From Erwinia aphidicola (GTDB taxonomy: Bacteria > Pseudomonadota > Gammaproteobacteria > Enterobacterales > Enterobacteriaceae): DNA of 64,000 nt. Each line of letters opens with the position of its first letter. Position 1 is the stretch's first letter. Shown here in pieces: positions 12,056 through 22,260 of the stretch. The notes beneath the pieces are model-generated. The model was given only the letters and a program-made list of their open reading frames with translations, was not told the DNA's origin and did no database searches. The translations under genes and the position numbers were made by a program. The stretch lies in contig NZ_JACXBP010000009.1 in NCBI RefSeq assembly GCF_014773485.1, positions 248,001-312,000 on the forward strand, given 5' to 3'.

Positions 12056-12117
12056 GATGTTCGGAATCTTTCAATAATGTTCGTTTTCGAGCATTATATT
12101 AGTCGGAAACCAACATT
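12056..12117. promoter_or_regulatory. Tandem GlpR operators between glpD and glpE
   Basis: The site at 12076-12095 reads aatgttcgttttcgagcatt and is a near-perfect match to the GlpR consensus, with half-sites ATGTTCG and CGAACAT. Weaker copies flank it: 12056-12075 has a perfect left half, and 12098-12117 has a good right half. The sites are about 20 bases apart, as in cooperative glp operators. They lie just upstream of the glpD start, so GlpR (encoded at 13533) is expected to repress glpD until glycerol-3-phosphate is present. Confidence 0.8.
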
Positions 12118-12209
12118 GATGCCAGCGTTAACCTAATAAAAACATTTATGCGTGATGCAGGTAACATTATTAACCCAAGAAAAAGGCTTTCTCCCCGATC
12201 ACTGCCGGG

Positions 12210-12237
12210 TTATTGTGCGCCGCCTTCGGGCTACAAT
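12210..12237 (+). promoter_or_regulatory. Probable sigma-70 promoter of glpE
   Basis: A -35 element TTATTG (12210-12215) and a -10 element TACAAT (12232-12237) are separated by 16 bases. They lie 45 bases upstream of the glpE ATG and face it. This is a consensus reading only. Confidence 0.5.
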
Positions 12238-12282
12238 GGGAACTTATTCGCTCCCTTTTTTAGCTTGTGACGAGAACCCACC

Positions 12283-12606
12283 ATGGAACAATTTGAGTGC
12301 ATCAGCGTGCAGCAGGCACAGCAGAAACTGGCAGACGGCAGCGCGCTGCTGGTCGATATTCGTGACCCACAAAGTTACGCAGCCGGGCATGCCAGTGGCG
12401 CATTTCACCTGACGAATGACTCCCTGCCCGCCTTCCTTGCCCGGGCTGAATCTGTCCCGGCAGTGCTGGTGATGTGCTACCACGGCAACAGCAGCAAAGG
12501 GGCCGCGCAGTACCTGCTGACCCAGGGTTTTGCCGAGGCTTACAGCATTGATGGCGGTTTCGATGCCTGGCGCAGCGCCTTCCCCCAGCAGGTAGACGCG
12601 CAATAA
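12283..12606 (+). CDS. glpE: Thiosulfate sulfurtransferase (single-domain rhodanese)
   Basis: GlpE transfers the sulfane sulfur of thiosulfate to cyanide or dithiols such as thioredoxin in the cytoplasm. The protein has 107 residues (E. coli 108) in one rhodanese domain. The catalytic Cys65 sits in the active-site loop [10 protein letters not shown], and DIRDPQSY is the conserved N-terminal rhodanese motif. It is the first gene of glpEGR. Its link to glycerol metabolism is only operon membership. Confidence 0.96.
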   Translation: MEQFECISVQQAQQKLADGSALLVDIRDPQSYAAGHASGAFHLTNDSLPAFLARAESVPAVLVMCYHGNSSKGAAQYLLTQGFAEAYSIDGGFDAWRSAFPQQVDAQ

Positions 12607-12705
12607 CGCGCATTTTGGCTCGCGGCGTTACCCCTGCAACTTGTCGGGTGAAAAAGCTATACTGCCGCCTTTGTTTGCTCAGGATTAAAGGAAGCCGTCC
12701 TAACT

Positions 12706-13536
12706 ATGCGCATTACTCACTTTACGCATCTGCGCCCGGCCCAGGCGTTCGTTGACTATATGGCCACGCGCGGCGTTACGCTGCGCATCGAGCACGACAG
12801 CGGCTATACGCTGTGGCTGGATGACGAATCGCAGCTGAATGTGGTCGAAAACGAACTTAACCTGTTTATCCGCGACCCTAACCATGTGCGCTACCAGGCG
12901 GCGAGCTGGCAGAGCGGCACCACCGACAGCGGCATTCAGTATCAGCATACCTCCCTGATGGCCAACGTGCGCGACTGCGCCGGGCCGTTAACCCTGCTGA
13001 TCATGGGCGCCTCGATTCTGGTGTTTATCCTGATGCAGATTTTTGGCGACGAGGCGGTGATGCGGGTGCTGTCGTGGCCGGATGTCGATCAGCATCTGGA
13101 GCTGTGGCGCTGGTTCAGCCACGCGCTGCTGCACTTCTCGATGCTGCATATCCTGTTTAACCTGATGTGGTTCTGGTATCTCGGTGGCGCGGTGGAAAAA
13201 CGCCTCGGCAGCGGTAAGCTGTTGGTGATCGCCCTGATTTCGGCGCTGCTGAGCGGCTGGATGCAGGCGAAGTTCAGCGGCGTGCTGTTTGGCGGCCTTT
13301 CCGGCGTGGTGTATGCACTGATGGGCTACAGCTGGCTGCGCGGGGAACGTGACCCGGAAAGTGGGATTGAACTGCAGCGCGGCCTGATGGCGTTCGCCGT
13401 CCTCTGGCTGCTGGTGGGTTATTTCGGCTGGTTTGGCCTGTCGATTGCCAATGCCGCGCACGTGACCGGCCTGCTGGTCGGGCTGGCAATGGCGTTTGTC
13501 GATACGCGACAGTTAAAAAAGAGGGGACGCGAGTGA
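12706..13536 (+). CDS. glpG: Rhomboid intramembrane serine protease
   Basis: GlpG cleaves transmembrane segments within the inner membrane. The protein has 276 residues, as in E. coli. A cytosolic N-terminal domain of about 90 residues precedes six hydrophobic segments. The catalytic dyad is Ser199 in [14 protein letters not shown] and His252 in [28 protein letters not shown] carries the conserved oxyanion-region histidine and asparagine. The stop overlaps the GTG start of glpR in GTGA. Confidence 0.97.
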   Translation: MRITHFTHLRPAQAFVDYMATRGVTLRIEHDSGYTLWLDDESQLNVVENELNLFIRDPNHVRYQAASWQSGTTDSGIQYQHTSLMANVRDCAGPLTLLIMGASILVFILMQIFGDEAVMRVLSWPDVDQHLELWRWFSHALLHFSMLHILFNLMWFWYLGGAVEKRLGSGKLLVIALISALLSGWMQAKFSGVLFGGLSGVVYALMGYSWLRGERDPESGIELQRGLMAFAVLWLLVGYFGWFGLSIANAAHVTGLLVGLAMAFVDTRQLKKRGRE

Positions 13537-14291
13537 AGCAGACACAACGACATGACGCCATCATCGAACTGGTGCGTCGTCAGGGCTATGTCAGTACCGA
13601 AGAGCTGGTGGAGCATTTTGAAGTCAGCCCGCAGACTATTCGCCGCGACCTGAACGACCTGGCGGAGCAGAATAAGATCCAGCGCCATCACGGCGGCGCG
13701 GCGCTGCCTTCCAGCTCGGAAAACAGCGCGTGGCAGGATCGTAAGATGATGTGGTCAGCGGAAAAAGCGCGCATTGCCCAGCGCGTTGCCAGCCAGATCC
13801 CGGACGGTGCCTCGCTGTTTATCGATATCGGCACCACGCCGGAAGCCGTGGCGCACGCGCTGATGAACCACAACAATCTGCGCATTGTGACCAATAATCT
13901 CAACGTGGCGGTACTGCTGATGGCGAAGCCGGATTTCCGGCTGATCCTCGCGGGTGGAGAAGTGCGCACCCGCGACGGGGGAATTATGGGGGAAGCAACG
14001 CTCGACTATATTTCTCAGTTCCGCCTCGACTACGGCATTCTTGGCATCAGCGGCATCGACCTTGACGGCTCGCTGCTCGACTTCGACTATCATGAAGTGC
14101 GCACCAAGCGCGCCATTATTGAAAACTCGCGCTGCGTGATGCTGGTCGCCGACCATTCAAAGTTTGGCCGCAATGCCATGGTTAACCTCGGGAATATGAG
14201 CCTGATCGACTATCTGTTTACCGATGAAGCTCCGCCGCCAAGCGTGATGAAAACCATCGAGCAGCACGAAGTGCATCTGGAGCTGTGTTAA
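13533..14291 (+). CDS. glpR: Glycerol-3-phosphate regulon repressor, DeoR family
   Basis: GlpR represses the glp regulon and is released by glycerol-3-phosphate. The 252 residues match the E. coli length. An N-terminal helix-turn-helix includes [21 protein letters not shown] (residues about 17-37). The C-terminal sugar-phosphate sensor domain has [24 protein letters not shown] and HSKFGRNAM. The start is GTG at 13533, overlapping the glpG stop, so translation is coupled. Its operators are visible at 12056-12117. E. coli has rtc genes downstream; here malT follows directly. Confidence 0.97.
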   Translation: MKQTQRHDAIIELVRRQGYVSTEELVEHFEVSPQTIRRDLNDLAEQNKIQRHHGGAALPSSSENSAWQDRKMMWSAEKARIAQRVASQIPDGASLFIDIGTTPEAVAHALMNHNNLRIVTNNLNVAVLLMAKPDFRLILAGGEVRTRDGGIMGEATLDYISQFRLDYGILGISGIDLDGSLLDFDYHEVRTKRAIIENSRCVMLVADHSKFGRNAMVNLGNMSLIDYLFTDEAPPPSVMKTIEQHEVHLELC

Positions 14292-14306
14292 CCCGTTATT
14301 ACGCGT

Positions 14307-14384
14307 AGGGGCTGACCCTCTGTTTAGGTCAGCCCGACGGGGCGACCAGAAAAGCGGTCGACCCCTACAAACGTGGTCGACCGC
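14307..14384. repeat. GC-rich palindromic repeats between glpR and malT
   Basis: Two inverted repeats of the local family stand side by side. One has arms gggctgacc (14309-14317) and ggtcagccc (14327-14335). The other has perfect ten-base arms gcggtcgacc (14354-14363) and ggtcgaccgc (14375-14384) around a ctac-containing loop. They fill the gap between two convergent genes, with the last arm ending one base before the malT stop codon. No T-run follows. Confidence 0.85.
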
Positions 14385-17102
14385 TCAATTCACACCCATC
14401 CCCATCAAATGCAGCAGCTGCTGCGCCTGCTGTACCGCTTCCTGACGGTGAACCACGCCGAGCTTCTGATACAGATTACGAATATGCGTTTTGATCGTGG
14501 TGGCCGCCACATCCAGCTCGCCAGCGATCTGATCGTTGCTGTAGCCGGAATAAATCAGCCCCAGCACCTGCCACTCGCGCAGCGTCAGCGGGCTGGTACG
14601 GATCAGCTCCGGCACCTGCGGATGCGTCAGCAGGCGGGTGACAAAGGTTTCGTCAAAATGGGCAAACTTGTGGCGATGATGCTGATTGATGTCGCGCAGG
14701 ATGCGCTGCGCCCGGCGCTGTTCCATCTCCGGCAGCGTGTGCAGCTGGATAAGCTGACGCAGCTGCTGCGCCATCGCTTCGCCCTCCACCACAAAATGGC
14801 TGATAAAGCCGGTGCGGTTCGCCAGCGTCAGCGCCTCAATCAGCGCCTGCTGAGCCTCGCCTTTGCGCCCGGCCTGCCAGTAAAGCGCATTGGCCAGCAG
14901 CAGGTTGCGGTTGAGGTCGCTGGTAAGCTGAAGGCGGCGCGCATTGTCATTCAGCTCGTCCAGCACCACTTCCGCCTCGTCAAGCTGCCCCAGCATAATC
15001 TGGGCGCGGGCGATATTGCGCCACTGCCCCTGCAGGAAATGGTTATCGGCGTCCGCCGGTTTCTGCGTCAGCCGCAGCCAGTTGGCGGCGGCGCTGCGGT
15101 CCTCGTTCATCTGCCAGTAAATCACCCGCGCTTCATCGGCGTTGGTTACCCAGTCGCTGTGATAGTGGCCGTTGCTGAGCAGATTTTCACAGCGCGTCAG
15201 GTAGCGGCGGGCATTATCGAGATCGCCACGTGCCAGCGCGCATTTCGCCAGCACCGAAAGGCACTGCAGCTGCTGCTGCGGGTGGAAGTTTTCCAGCACC
15301 TTCAGCCCGGCGCGCGCGGATTTCTCCGCCTCGTCAAGATTGGCCCACGACAGCAGCAGCTGGGCGCGGATGCGCAGCAAAAACTCGTGCATCGGCAGCT
15401 GCTCCAGACCTTCCTCGGCGATCAGCCGGAAAGCCTGCTCCTGGGTATCCCAGGCGGTTTGCAGATAGCCCTGAGCAATAAGGATTTCGCTCTGCTGCAG
15501 CAGTGCCCACAAAGCATAATGGCAGACGCCCTGCTGACGGGCCATCTGCGCGGTCTGCTGCATCATCGCCAGCGCCTGCGCCAGCTCGCCGCGGCAGTGC
15601 AGCACTTCGCCGCGCACCGAGGTCGCCACTATGCGGCTGAAGTCGCAGGAGAGCGGCAGCGTATCGAGCGCCAGCGTGGCGAGGCGGTCGGCCTCATCCG
15701 GGCGCCCGGCGTTGATCGCCACCTGGGCGCGCAGCGCATTGAACTCGGCGCTGAGCAGCGCATCGACCGTCACCTTTTCCAGCGCCATCTCCTGTTCGGC
15801 GCGCGCCAGCAGCAGGTCAACTTCATCGTAGCGATGCTGGCTTTGCGCCAGCCATGCCTGCAGCAGGATCAGGCGCGGATGGTCGACCAGCTGACGCCAC
15901 GGCAGCGCCTTCAGCCCTTTTTCCAGCAGCGTCAGTTCGCTGTGGTTGAACAGCGTCCAGGCGTGACGCAGTAGGATATCGCGCAGCAGGGCGGTATCTT
16001 CCGCCGCCAGCGCGTGGTGAATCGCTTCGCCGGCATAGCCCAGCGCCATCCAGCCCTCGGCGGCGGCGCGGTGAATGGTGTGCAGTTCGCTGCCCAACTC
16101 CCACTGGCAGCGCTGACGCAGGAAGGAGGCAAACAGCGGGTGGAAGTTAAACCACTCGCCGCTCTCATCCATGCGCTGTAAAAATAGCCCCTGGCGCTCC
16201 GTCTCTTCCAGCCGCCGCTGGCCGTTCTCTTCGCCGGTCAGGCGGGCAATCAGCGCATCGTTCATTGAGCGCAGCACCGAGCTGCGCAGCAGGAAATTAC
16301 GCGTGCCTTCGTCAACGCAGTCCAGCACCTCGTCGACCAGATAGTCGGAAAGGTGGCTGGCGTTAATCCCGGCCAGCCGCTGTGCCGACTGATGCGCCGG
16401 GGTGTTTGACTGGCGTGCCGACAGCGCAATCAGCTGCAGGGCGGTCGCCCAGCCAGCCACTTCATCGCACAGGCGCTGCGAATCAACTTCAGCAATGGGC
16501 TGCTGCAGGCGAGCGGCAAAAAAGGCGCCGGTTTCCTGATGCGTAAACGCCAGCGACTGGCTGTTGATCTCCAGCAGCTGATCGCGCACGCGCAGGTTGG
16601 CAATACCCAGTGAGGGCAGGTTGCGCGACAGGATCACCAGCGTCAGGTTCTCGGGCTGATGACGGATAAAGAAGCGCATCGCCTGGTGAATGGCGTCATT
16701 GGTCAGCAGATGGTAGTCGTCAATCACGATCGACAGCGGGCGCTGCCATTCGGACAGCTCAATAAACAGCTGAGCGAACAGCCCGTTGAGGCTGGCGTAC
16801 TGACGTTTTTGCGCCAGCGCTTCGCTGCGCACGCAGTGGCCGTCCGTTGCCTGCTGTACCGCGGCCATAAAATAGCTGGCGAAGCGCTCAGGATAGTTGT
16901 CGCTGTCGTCAAGGGAGTACCAGCCCAGGCCACTCTTTTCTGCCGCCCACTGGGCGATGAGTGTGGTTTTGCCATAGCCAGCCGGGCTGGTCACCAGTAC
17001 CAGCCGATAAAGGTTGCTGTTGGACAGCCGGGCGATCAGGCGATCGCGCAGCAGCGTGTTCTCTAACCTCAGGGGTCTGCTTAGTTTTGCTGGTATCAAC
17101 AT
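14385..17102 (-). CDS. malT: Maltose regulon transcriptional activator
   Basis: MalT is the ATP- and maltotriose-dependent activator of the maltose genes, including malPQ next door. The protein has 905 residues (E. coli 901) and is a STAND-class ATPase. Walker A is SPAGYGKTT (residues about 39-47) and Walker B is [11 protein letters not shown]. The middle holds helical TPR-like repeats that sense inducer. The C-terminus is a LuxR-type helix-turn-helix ([22 protein letters not shown] to about residue 890). It is divergent from malP over a 514-base region. I could not identify a convincing CRP site upstream. Confidence 0.97.
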   Translation of the reverse strand: MLIPAKLSRPLRLENTLLRDRLIARLSNSNLYRLVLVTSPAGYGKTTLIAQWAAEKSGLGWYSLDDSDNYPERFASYFMAAVQQATDGHCVRSEALAQKRQYASLNGLFAQLFIELSEWQRPLSIVIDDYHLLTNDAIHQAMRFFIRHQPENLTLVILSRNLPSLGIANLRVRDQLLEINSQSLAFTHQETGAFFAARLQQPIAEVDSQRLCDEVAGWATALQLIALSARQSNTPAHQSAQRLAGINASHLSDYLVDEVLDCVDEGTRNFLLRSSVLRSMNDALIARLTGEENGQRRLEETERQGLFLQRMDESGEWFNFHPLFASFLRQRCQWELGSELHTIHRAAAEGWMALGYAGEAIHHALAAEDTALLRDILLRHAWTLFNHSELTLLEKGLKALPWRQLVDHPRLILLQAWLAQSQHRYDEVDLLLARAEQEMALEKVTVDALLSAEFNALRAQVAINAGRPDEADRLATLALDTLPLSCDFSRIVATSVRGEVLHCRGELAQALAMMQQTAQMARQQGVCHYALWALLQQSEILIAQGYLQTAWDTQEQAFRLIAEEGLEQLPMHEFLLRIRAQLLLSWANLDEAEKSARAGLKVLENFHPQQQLQCLSVLAKCALARGDLDNARRYLTRCENLLSNGHYHSDWVTNADEARVIYWQMNEDRSAAANWLRLTQKPADADNHFLQGQWRNIARAQIMLGQLDEAEVVLDELNDNARRLQLTSDLNRNLLLANALYWQAGRKGEAQQALIEALTLANRTGFISHFVVEGEAMAQQLRQLIQLHTLPEMEQRRAQRILRDINQHHRHKFAHFDETFVTRLLTHPQVPELIRTSPLTLREWQVLGLIYSGYSNDQIAGELDVAATTIKTHIRNLYQKLGVVHRQEAVQQAQQLLHLMGMGVN

Positions 17103-17616
17103 GAGTTACACTTCATTGTGTGATGATACATCGTGAAATAAAGGGAATTATTTTACAGCGCGTAATTAAGACACCATTGACCATCAACCCGGTTATTGCA
17201 AGACAGAGCGATCGCGGATGCTCGGTAAGTTGCACCTCATCACATTTCCTGACGTAATTTTTACTGCGCGCGACGCTGGCGCGATCAATTGAATCACCCA
17301 TAATTACATCAGCAGCACGCTTCCTCCCCCATCTTGCTATCCGGGCGTGCAGTCACACCTGCACCCCCTGACCGTGCGCTTTTCCGGGCTGCCCGCCCGG
17401 CAGGTTGAGTCCCTCTAGTTGCTTTTTTTGATTTATTTTTGGCTCATCGCATGATGCGGTGAGCTTTTTTTCGGTTTGCCGTCTTAACTCTATTCTGGGG
17501 CCAAATTTTCAGCTACGCCCTGTCACTCCTCCCTGATAAAAAATGCCGGAGGAGGATGTTCTGTCATTCCGCAACGTTAGCATGTGCGCATAAGTAACTA
17601 ATTTAAGAGGGACGGT
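17103..17616 (+). promoter_or_regulatory. malT-malP intergenic region with MalT-box-like sites
   Basis: This 514-base stretch holds no supported gene. Candidate MalT boxes (consensus GGGGATGAGG or GGGGAGGAGG) are ggaggaggatg at 17548-17558 and, on the opposite strand, tcctccctg at 17527-17535 and ttcctcccccatc at 17321-17333. The close pair near 17527-17558 lies 60-90 bases before the malP start, a plausible activator position. A stem (ccgggc 17384-17389 with gcccgg 17395-17400) and a complete terminator at 17442-17471 also lie here. Confidence 0.55.
17442..17471 (+). terminator. Rho-independent terminator with no recognised gene before it
   Basis: The arms gctcatcgc and gcggtgagc (17442-17463, loop atgat) pair with one G-U type position and are followed by an eight-base T-run. 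It faces right, inside the malT-malP gap, where no gene on the plus strand precedes it. It could end a small RNA or attenuate a long malP leader. Confidence 0.7.
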
Positions 17617-20019
17617 ATGTCGCAACAGAAATTCAGTAAGGCACGTTTCGACGCTGCCTTGACGCGTCAATGGCAGCATTTAGGGTACTCCTCTGCCAAT
17701 GAGATGACCTCCCACCAGTGGTGGCAGGCGATAAGCGGGGCGCTGGCGGAACTGCTGGCCGCGCAGCCGGTGGTGAAAAGCGCCAGGACACAGCGCCATG
17801 TGAACTACATCTCCATGGAGTTTCTGATTGGCCGCCTGACCGGTAATAACCTGCTGAACCTCGGCTGGTATGACGAAGTGAAGGCGGCACTGGCAGAGCA
17901 TCAGCGCGACCTGAGCGAATTGCTGGAAGAGGAAGTGGATCCGGCGCTGGGCAATGGCGGTCTGGGGCGCCTTGCCGCCTGCTATCTCGACTCGATGGCA
18001 ACCGTCGGCCAGTCGGCAACCGGCTACGGTCTTAACTATCAGTACGGTCTGTTCCGCCAGTCGTTCAACGACGGCAAGCAGATTGAAGCCCCCGATGACT
18101 GGCATCGTGCCAGCTATCCGTGGTTCCGCCATAACGCGGCGCTGGATGTGAACGTCGGTATCGGCGGTAAAGTGGTGAAAACCGGCAATGGCGGCTTGCG
18201 CTGGGAGCCGGACTTCACCCTGCGCGGTGAAGCCTGGGATCTGCCGGTTACCGGCTATCGCAACGGCGTGGTGCAGCCGCTGCGTCTGTGGCAGGCGGTG
18301 CATGCTCATCCTTTCGACCTGACGCTGTTTAACGAGGGGAAATTCCTGAAGGCGGAGCAGCAGGGCATTGATGCGGCGAAGCTGACTAAAGTGCTGTATC
18401 CCAACGACAACCATCAGGAAGGCAAGCGCCTGCGCCTGATGCAGCAGTATTTCCAGTGCGCCTGCTCAGTGGCGGATATTCTGCGCCGTCACCACCTGGC
18501 CGGGCGCAGCATCCATCAGCTGCCCGACTTTGAAGTTATCCAGCTGAATGATACTCACCCGACCATCGCCATCCCGGAAATGCTGCGCGTGCTGCTGGAT
18601 GAGCATCAGCTAAGCTGGGATGACGCCTGGGCCATCACCAGCCGCACCTTCGCTTACACTAACCACACGCTGATGCCGGAAGCGCTGGAGCGCTGGGATG
18701 AGAAGCTGGTACGCAGCCTGCTGCCGCGCCACTTTACGCTGATCAAAGAGATCGACCGCCGCTTTAAAAAGTTGGTCGATAAGCAGTGGCCGGGCGATGA
18801 GAAAGTGTGGGCGAAGCTGGCGATTGTGCATCACAAACAGGTGCGCATGGCCAACCTCTGCGTGGTCAGCGGCTTTGCCGTTAACGGCGTGGCGGCGCTG
18901 CACTCGCAGCTGGTGGTGAAGGATCTGTTCCCGGAATATCACCAGCTGTGGCCGGAAAAATTCCACAACGTCACCAACGGCATCACGCCGCGCCGCTGGC
19001 TGAAGCAGTGTAATCCGGCGCTGGCCGGGCTGATTGACGACACGCTGAAGGTAGAGTGGGCCAACGATCTTGCTGCCCTGCAGGGGCTGGAGAAGTTTGC
19101 CGACGATAAGGCATTTCGGAAAAAATATCGTCAGATTAAACACGATAACAAGCTGCGGCTGGCGGCTTACATCGAGCAGCGCACCGGCATTGTGGTCAAT
19201 CCCAGCGCGCTGTTTGATGTGCAGATCAAGCGCCTGCATGAGTACAAACGCCAGCACCTCGGGCTGATGCATATCCTCTCGCTGTATAAGCGGCTGCGCG
19301 ACAATCCCCAGCTCGACGTGGTGCCGCGCGTGTTCCTGTTCGGTGCCAAAGCTGCGCCGGGCTACTACCTGGCGAAAAATATTATCTACGCCATCAACAA
19401 AGTGGCGGAGAAGATTAACCAGGATCCGCTGATCGGCGACAAGCTGAAAGTGGTGTTTATCCCCGATTACCGCATCACCGCCGCGGAGCTGATGATCCCG
19501 GCAGCGGACCTGTCAGAGCAGATCTCGACCGCCGGTTATGAAGCCTCCGGTACCGGCAATATGAAGCTGGCGCTGAACGGTGCGCTGACCGTGGGAACGC
19601 TGGACGGCGCCAACGTCGAGATCGCCGAGCAGGTGGGTGAAGAGAATATCTTTATCTTCGGCAACACCGTCGATGAGGTGAAGGCGCTGAAAGCGGGCGG
19701 CTATGACCCGATCAAGCTGCGTAAAAAAGATAAGCACCTCGACAGCCTGCTGAAAGAGCTGGAGAAAGGCTTCTTTAGCGATGGCGACAAGCACGCCTTC
19801 GATATGATGCTGCACAGCCTCGGCAAGGGGGGCGATCCCTGGCTGGTGCTGGCCGATTTTGCTGAATACTGCGCGGCGCAGCTGCAGGTGGAAGCGCTGT
19901 ATCGTGACCAGGAAGCCTGGACGCGTGCGGCCATTCTTAACACAGCCCGCACCGGGATGTTCAGCTCGGACCGTTCGGTACGCGACTACCAGCAGCGTAT
20001 CTGGCAGGCAAAACGCTAA
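17617..20019 (+). CDS. malP: Maltodextrin phosphorylase
   Basis: MalP shortens maltodextrins by phosphorolysis to glucose-1-phosphate. The protein has 800 residues (E. coli 797), in family GT35. The pyridoxal phosphate lysine is Lys650 in [14 protein letters not shown], and [21 protein letters not shown] is the conserved N-terminal block. It resembles GlgP at 7943, but its short spacing to malQ and MalT-box-like sites upstream identify it as MalP. AGAGGGACGGT precedes the ATG. Confidence 0.97.
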   Translation: MSQQKFSKARFDAALTRQWQHLGYSSANEMTSHQWWQAISGALAELLAAQPVVKSARTQRHVNYISMEFLIGRLTGNNLLNLGWYDEVKAALAEHQRDLSELLEEEVDPALGNGGLGRLAACYLDSMATVGQSATGYGLNYQYGLFRQSFNDGKQIEAPDDWHRASYPWFRHNAALDVNVGIGGKVVKTGNGGLRWEPDFTLRGEAWDLPVTGYRNGVVQPLRLWQAVHAHPFDLTLFNEGKFLKAEQQGIDAAKLTKVLYPNDNHQEGKRLRLMQQYFQCACSVADILRRHHLAGRSIHQLPDFEVIQLNDTHPTIAIPEMLRVLLDEHQLSWDDAWAITSRTFAYTNHTLMPEALERWDEKLVRSLLPRHFTLIKEIDRRFKKLVDKQWPGDEKVWAKLAIVHHKQVRMANLCVVSGFAVNGVAALHSQLVVKDLFPEYHQLWPEKFHNVTNGITPRRWLKQCNPALAGLIDDTLKVEWANDLAALQGLEKFADDKAFRKKYRQIKHDNKLRLAAYIEQRTGIVVNPSALFDVQIKRLHEYKRQHLGLMHILSLYKRLRDNPQLDVVPRVFLFGAKAAPGYYLAKNIIYAINKVAEKINQDPLIGDKLKVVFIPDYRITAAELMIPAADLSEQISTAGYEASGTGNMKLALNGALTVGTLDGANVEIAEQVGEENIFIFGNTVDEVKALKAGGYDPIKLRKKDKHLDSLLKELEKGFFSDGDKHAFDMMLHSLGKGGDPWLVLADFAEYCAAQLQVEALYRDQEAWTRAAILNTARTGMFSSDRSVRDYQQRIWQAKR

Positions 20020-20029
20020 GGAGCGGCTT

Positions 20030-22099
20030 ATGGATGCAAAGAAGTTTGAGCAGGCCGCTGCGGCGGCCGGTATTTCAGCCAAATATATTAACGCCTTCGG
20101 CCAGCCGGAAGCGGTCAGCCGGGAGACGCGTGAGAAGCTGCTGGCGGCGATGAGTGAGCCGCTGAAGAGTGAGGATGCGCCGCTGCCGCCCTGCAAAGTT
20201 TTGTTGAAAAAGCGCGAGCAGCGGCTGGAGATTGGCGGCAAAGGGCGCTTTCAGTGGTGTTTTACCAGTGAAAAAGGACGCGAGTTTTACGGCGAGGTGA
20301 ACGGCGGCGAGCAGATTCGCCTGCCGCAGAATCTGCCCAACGGCTACCATCAGCTGCTGCTGCGTCAGGGCAAAAAACAGTGGCCGTGCCGGATTATTAT
20401 CGCGCCCAGGCGCTGTTATGAGCCGGCAGAACTCAAGCGCGGGCAGAAACTGTGGGGCGCCACCGTGCAGCTCTACACCCTGCGCTCGCAGCACAACTGG
20501 GGGATGGGGGATTTCAGCGATCTGAAACGCATGGTGACTGATATTGCGCAGCGCGGGGGGGCATTTATCGGCCTCAACCCGGTGCATGCGCTCTATCCGG
20601 CGATGCCGGAAAACGCCAGCCCTTACAGCCCGTCATCACGCCGCTGGCTTAACGTGATGTATATCGACGTCGCGGCAGTGCCTGATTTCCAGCACAGCGC
20701 TGCCGCCCAGCGCTGGTGGCAGCAGAAAAATACCCAGCAGGCGTTAAAAAAGGCGCGCGACACCGAGTGGGTGGATTACGCCACGGTGGGCGAGCTGAAG
20801 CTGCAAGGGCTGCGTCACGCCTGGCAATCTTTCCGCCAGCGCGATGAGCAGGATGCCACCCGCCAGCACTTCGCGCAGTTTGTTGCCGACGGCGGCGAGA
20901 GCCTGTTTTCGCAGGCGACCTACGATGCTTTGCACGCGGCGATGCTGAAGGAAGATGCCAGCCGCTGGGGCTGGCCGGTGTGGCCCGCCGACTATCAGCA
21001 CGGCCAGAGTGAGGCGGTGCAGCAGTTCAGCCGCGATAACCCTGATGAGGTGCAGTTCTGGCTATGGCTGCAGTGGCTGGCGAATCGCCAGTTTGATGAG
21101 TGCTGGCAGCAGTGCCAGCAGCAGCAAATGCCGATTGGCCTGTATCGCGATTTAGCGGTCGGCGTGGCGGAGGGGGGCGCGGAGACCTGGAGCGATCGCG
21201 AGCTCTATCGCCTGAAGGCTTCGGTCGGTGCACCGCCGGATATCCTCGGTCCGCTGGGTCAGAACTGGGGCTTGCCGCCGATGGATCCGCACGTGATGAC
21301 GGCACGCGGCTATCAGCCGTTTATCGATCTGCTGCGCGCCAATATGGCAAGCTGCGGCGCGCTGCGTATCGATCATGTGATGTCGCTGCTGCGCCTGTGG
21401 TGGATCCCCTACGGCGAGACCGCTAACTTCGGCGCCTACGTCTACTATCCGGTTGACGATCTGATGGCGATCCTCGCGCTGGAAAGCGAGCGCCATCAGT
21501 GCATGGTGATCGGCGAAGATCTCGGCACGGTGCCGGTGGAAATTGTCAGCAAGCTGCGCGATAACGGGGTTTATTCGTGGAAGGTGCTCTATTTCGAGCA
21601 GGAGGGGATGGACCGCTACCGTTCTCCAGCGGCGTGGCCACGTCAGTCGATGGCGAGTGCGACCACGCACGACCTGCCGACGCTGCGCGGCTTCTGGAGC
21701 GCCGGGGATCTCACTCTCGGCGAAACCCTGGGCCTCTATCCGGATAAGGTGGTGCTGAGCAAGCTGTTCGCTGACCGTACGCGGCAGAAGCAGGCGTTGT
21801 TAAACGCGCTGCACCGCTACGGCTGCGTGCCGAAAAGCTGCGGTAGCCAGGCGGCGAAAATGGCGATGACGGCAACGCTTAATCGCGGCATGCAGCGCTT
21901 TATCGCCGACAGCAATAGCGCCTTACTGGGGTTACAGCCGGAGGACTGGCTGGATATGGAAAAACCGGTCAATGTGCCGGGCACCACCGATCAATACCCG
22001 AACTGGCGGCGCAAGTTGAGCGTGACGCAGGAGGCGATGTTTGCCGACCCGAGAGTCAACCGCTTGATTAAGGATTTGGATAAGCGGCGTAAAAGCTGA
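20030..22099 (+). CDS. malQ: 4-alpha-glucanotransferase (amylomaltase)
   Basis: MalQ disproportionates maltose and maltodextrins, releasing glucose and making longer chains for MalP. Read from the ATG at 20030 (preceded by AAGGAGCGGCTT) it has 689 residues, close to E. coli (694). The frame stays open upstream into malP, but a start there would add 57 unrelated residues. GH77 catalytic residues are Asp448 in LRIDHVMSL, Glu496 in IGEDLGTVP, and the aspartate of ATTHDLPTLRGFW. It forms an operon with malP, with ten bases between them. Confidence 0.97.
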   Translation: MDAKKFEQAAAAAGISAKYINAFGQPEAVSRETREKLLAAMSEPLKSEDAPLPPCKVLLKKREQRLEIGGKGRFQWCFTSEKGREFYGEVNGGEQIRLPQNLPNGYHQLLLRQGKKQWPCRIIIAPRRCYEPAELKRGQKLWGATVQLYTLRSQHNWGMGDFSDLKRMVTDIAQRGGAFIGLNPVHALYPAMPENASPYSPSSRRWLNVMYIDVAAVPDFQHSAAAQRWWQQKNTQQALKKARDTEWVDYATVGELKLQGLRHAWQSFRQRDEQDATRQHFAQFVADGGESLFSQATYDALHAAMLKEDASRWGWPVWPADYQHGQSEAVQQFSRDNPDEVQFWLWLQWLANRQFDECWQQCQQQQMPIGLYRDLAVGVAEGGAETWSDRELYRLKASVGAPPDILGPLGQNWGLPPMDPHVMTARGYQPFIDLLRANMASCGALRIDHVMSLLRLWWIPYGETANFGAYVYYPVDDLMAILALESERHQCMVIGEDLGTVPVEIVSKLRDNGVYSWKVLYFEQEGMDRYRSPAAWPRQSMASATTHDLPTLRGFWSAGDLTLGETLGLYPDKVVLSKLFADRTRQKQALLNALHRYGCVPKSCGSQAAKMAMTATLNRGMQRFIADSNSALLGLQPEDWLDMEKPVNVPGTTDQYPNWRRKLSVTQEAMFADPRVNRLIKDLDKRRKS

Positions 22100-22101
22100 A
22101 T

Positions 22102-22242
22102 ACGGGACGACCGGAACAGAAGGTCTTCATCCTGACCGTTGCAAACCCTCAACACGGGACGACCGGAACAGAAGGTCTTCATCCTGACCGTTGCAAACCC
22201 TCAACACGGGACGACCGAAACAGAAGGTCGTCCCCTACCGCT
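22102..22242. repeat. Three tandem copies of a 52-base palindromic unit
   Basis: Units begin at 22102, 22154 and 22206, exactly 52 bases apart. The first two are virtually identical (acgggacgaccggaacagaa, then ggtcttcatcctgaccgttg and a short tail). The third keeps an intact palindrome, arms gggacgacc and ggtcgtccc (22208-22233), followed by the family's cctac ending. In the first two copies the right arm has decayed. The array fills the gap between the convergent genes malQ and the FabF-like gene. Confidence 0.9.
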
Positions 22243-22260
22243 GTTTCGGTCCGCCCTGGT

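Noticed and set aside
14373..15974. Long open frame (533 codons) on the plus strand opposite malT
   Set aside because: It is a GC-driven shadow of malT. It has no recognisable domain and no ribosome-binding site, and malT matches its family over the full length.
17103..17150. CRP site upstream of malT
   Set aside because: Only one half-site (tgtga) is visible, and the second half does not match at the required spacing.
19859..20029. Upstream start for malQ within malP
   Set aside because: The 57 extra codons encode the malP C-terminus in another frame. The ATG at 20030 has AAGGAG upstream and matches the family start.
22102..22242. Possible CRISPR array
   Set aside because: Three copies only, and the whole 52-base unit is repeated. 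There are no distinct unique spacers and no cas genes nearby.
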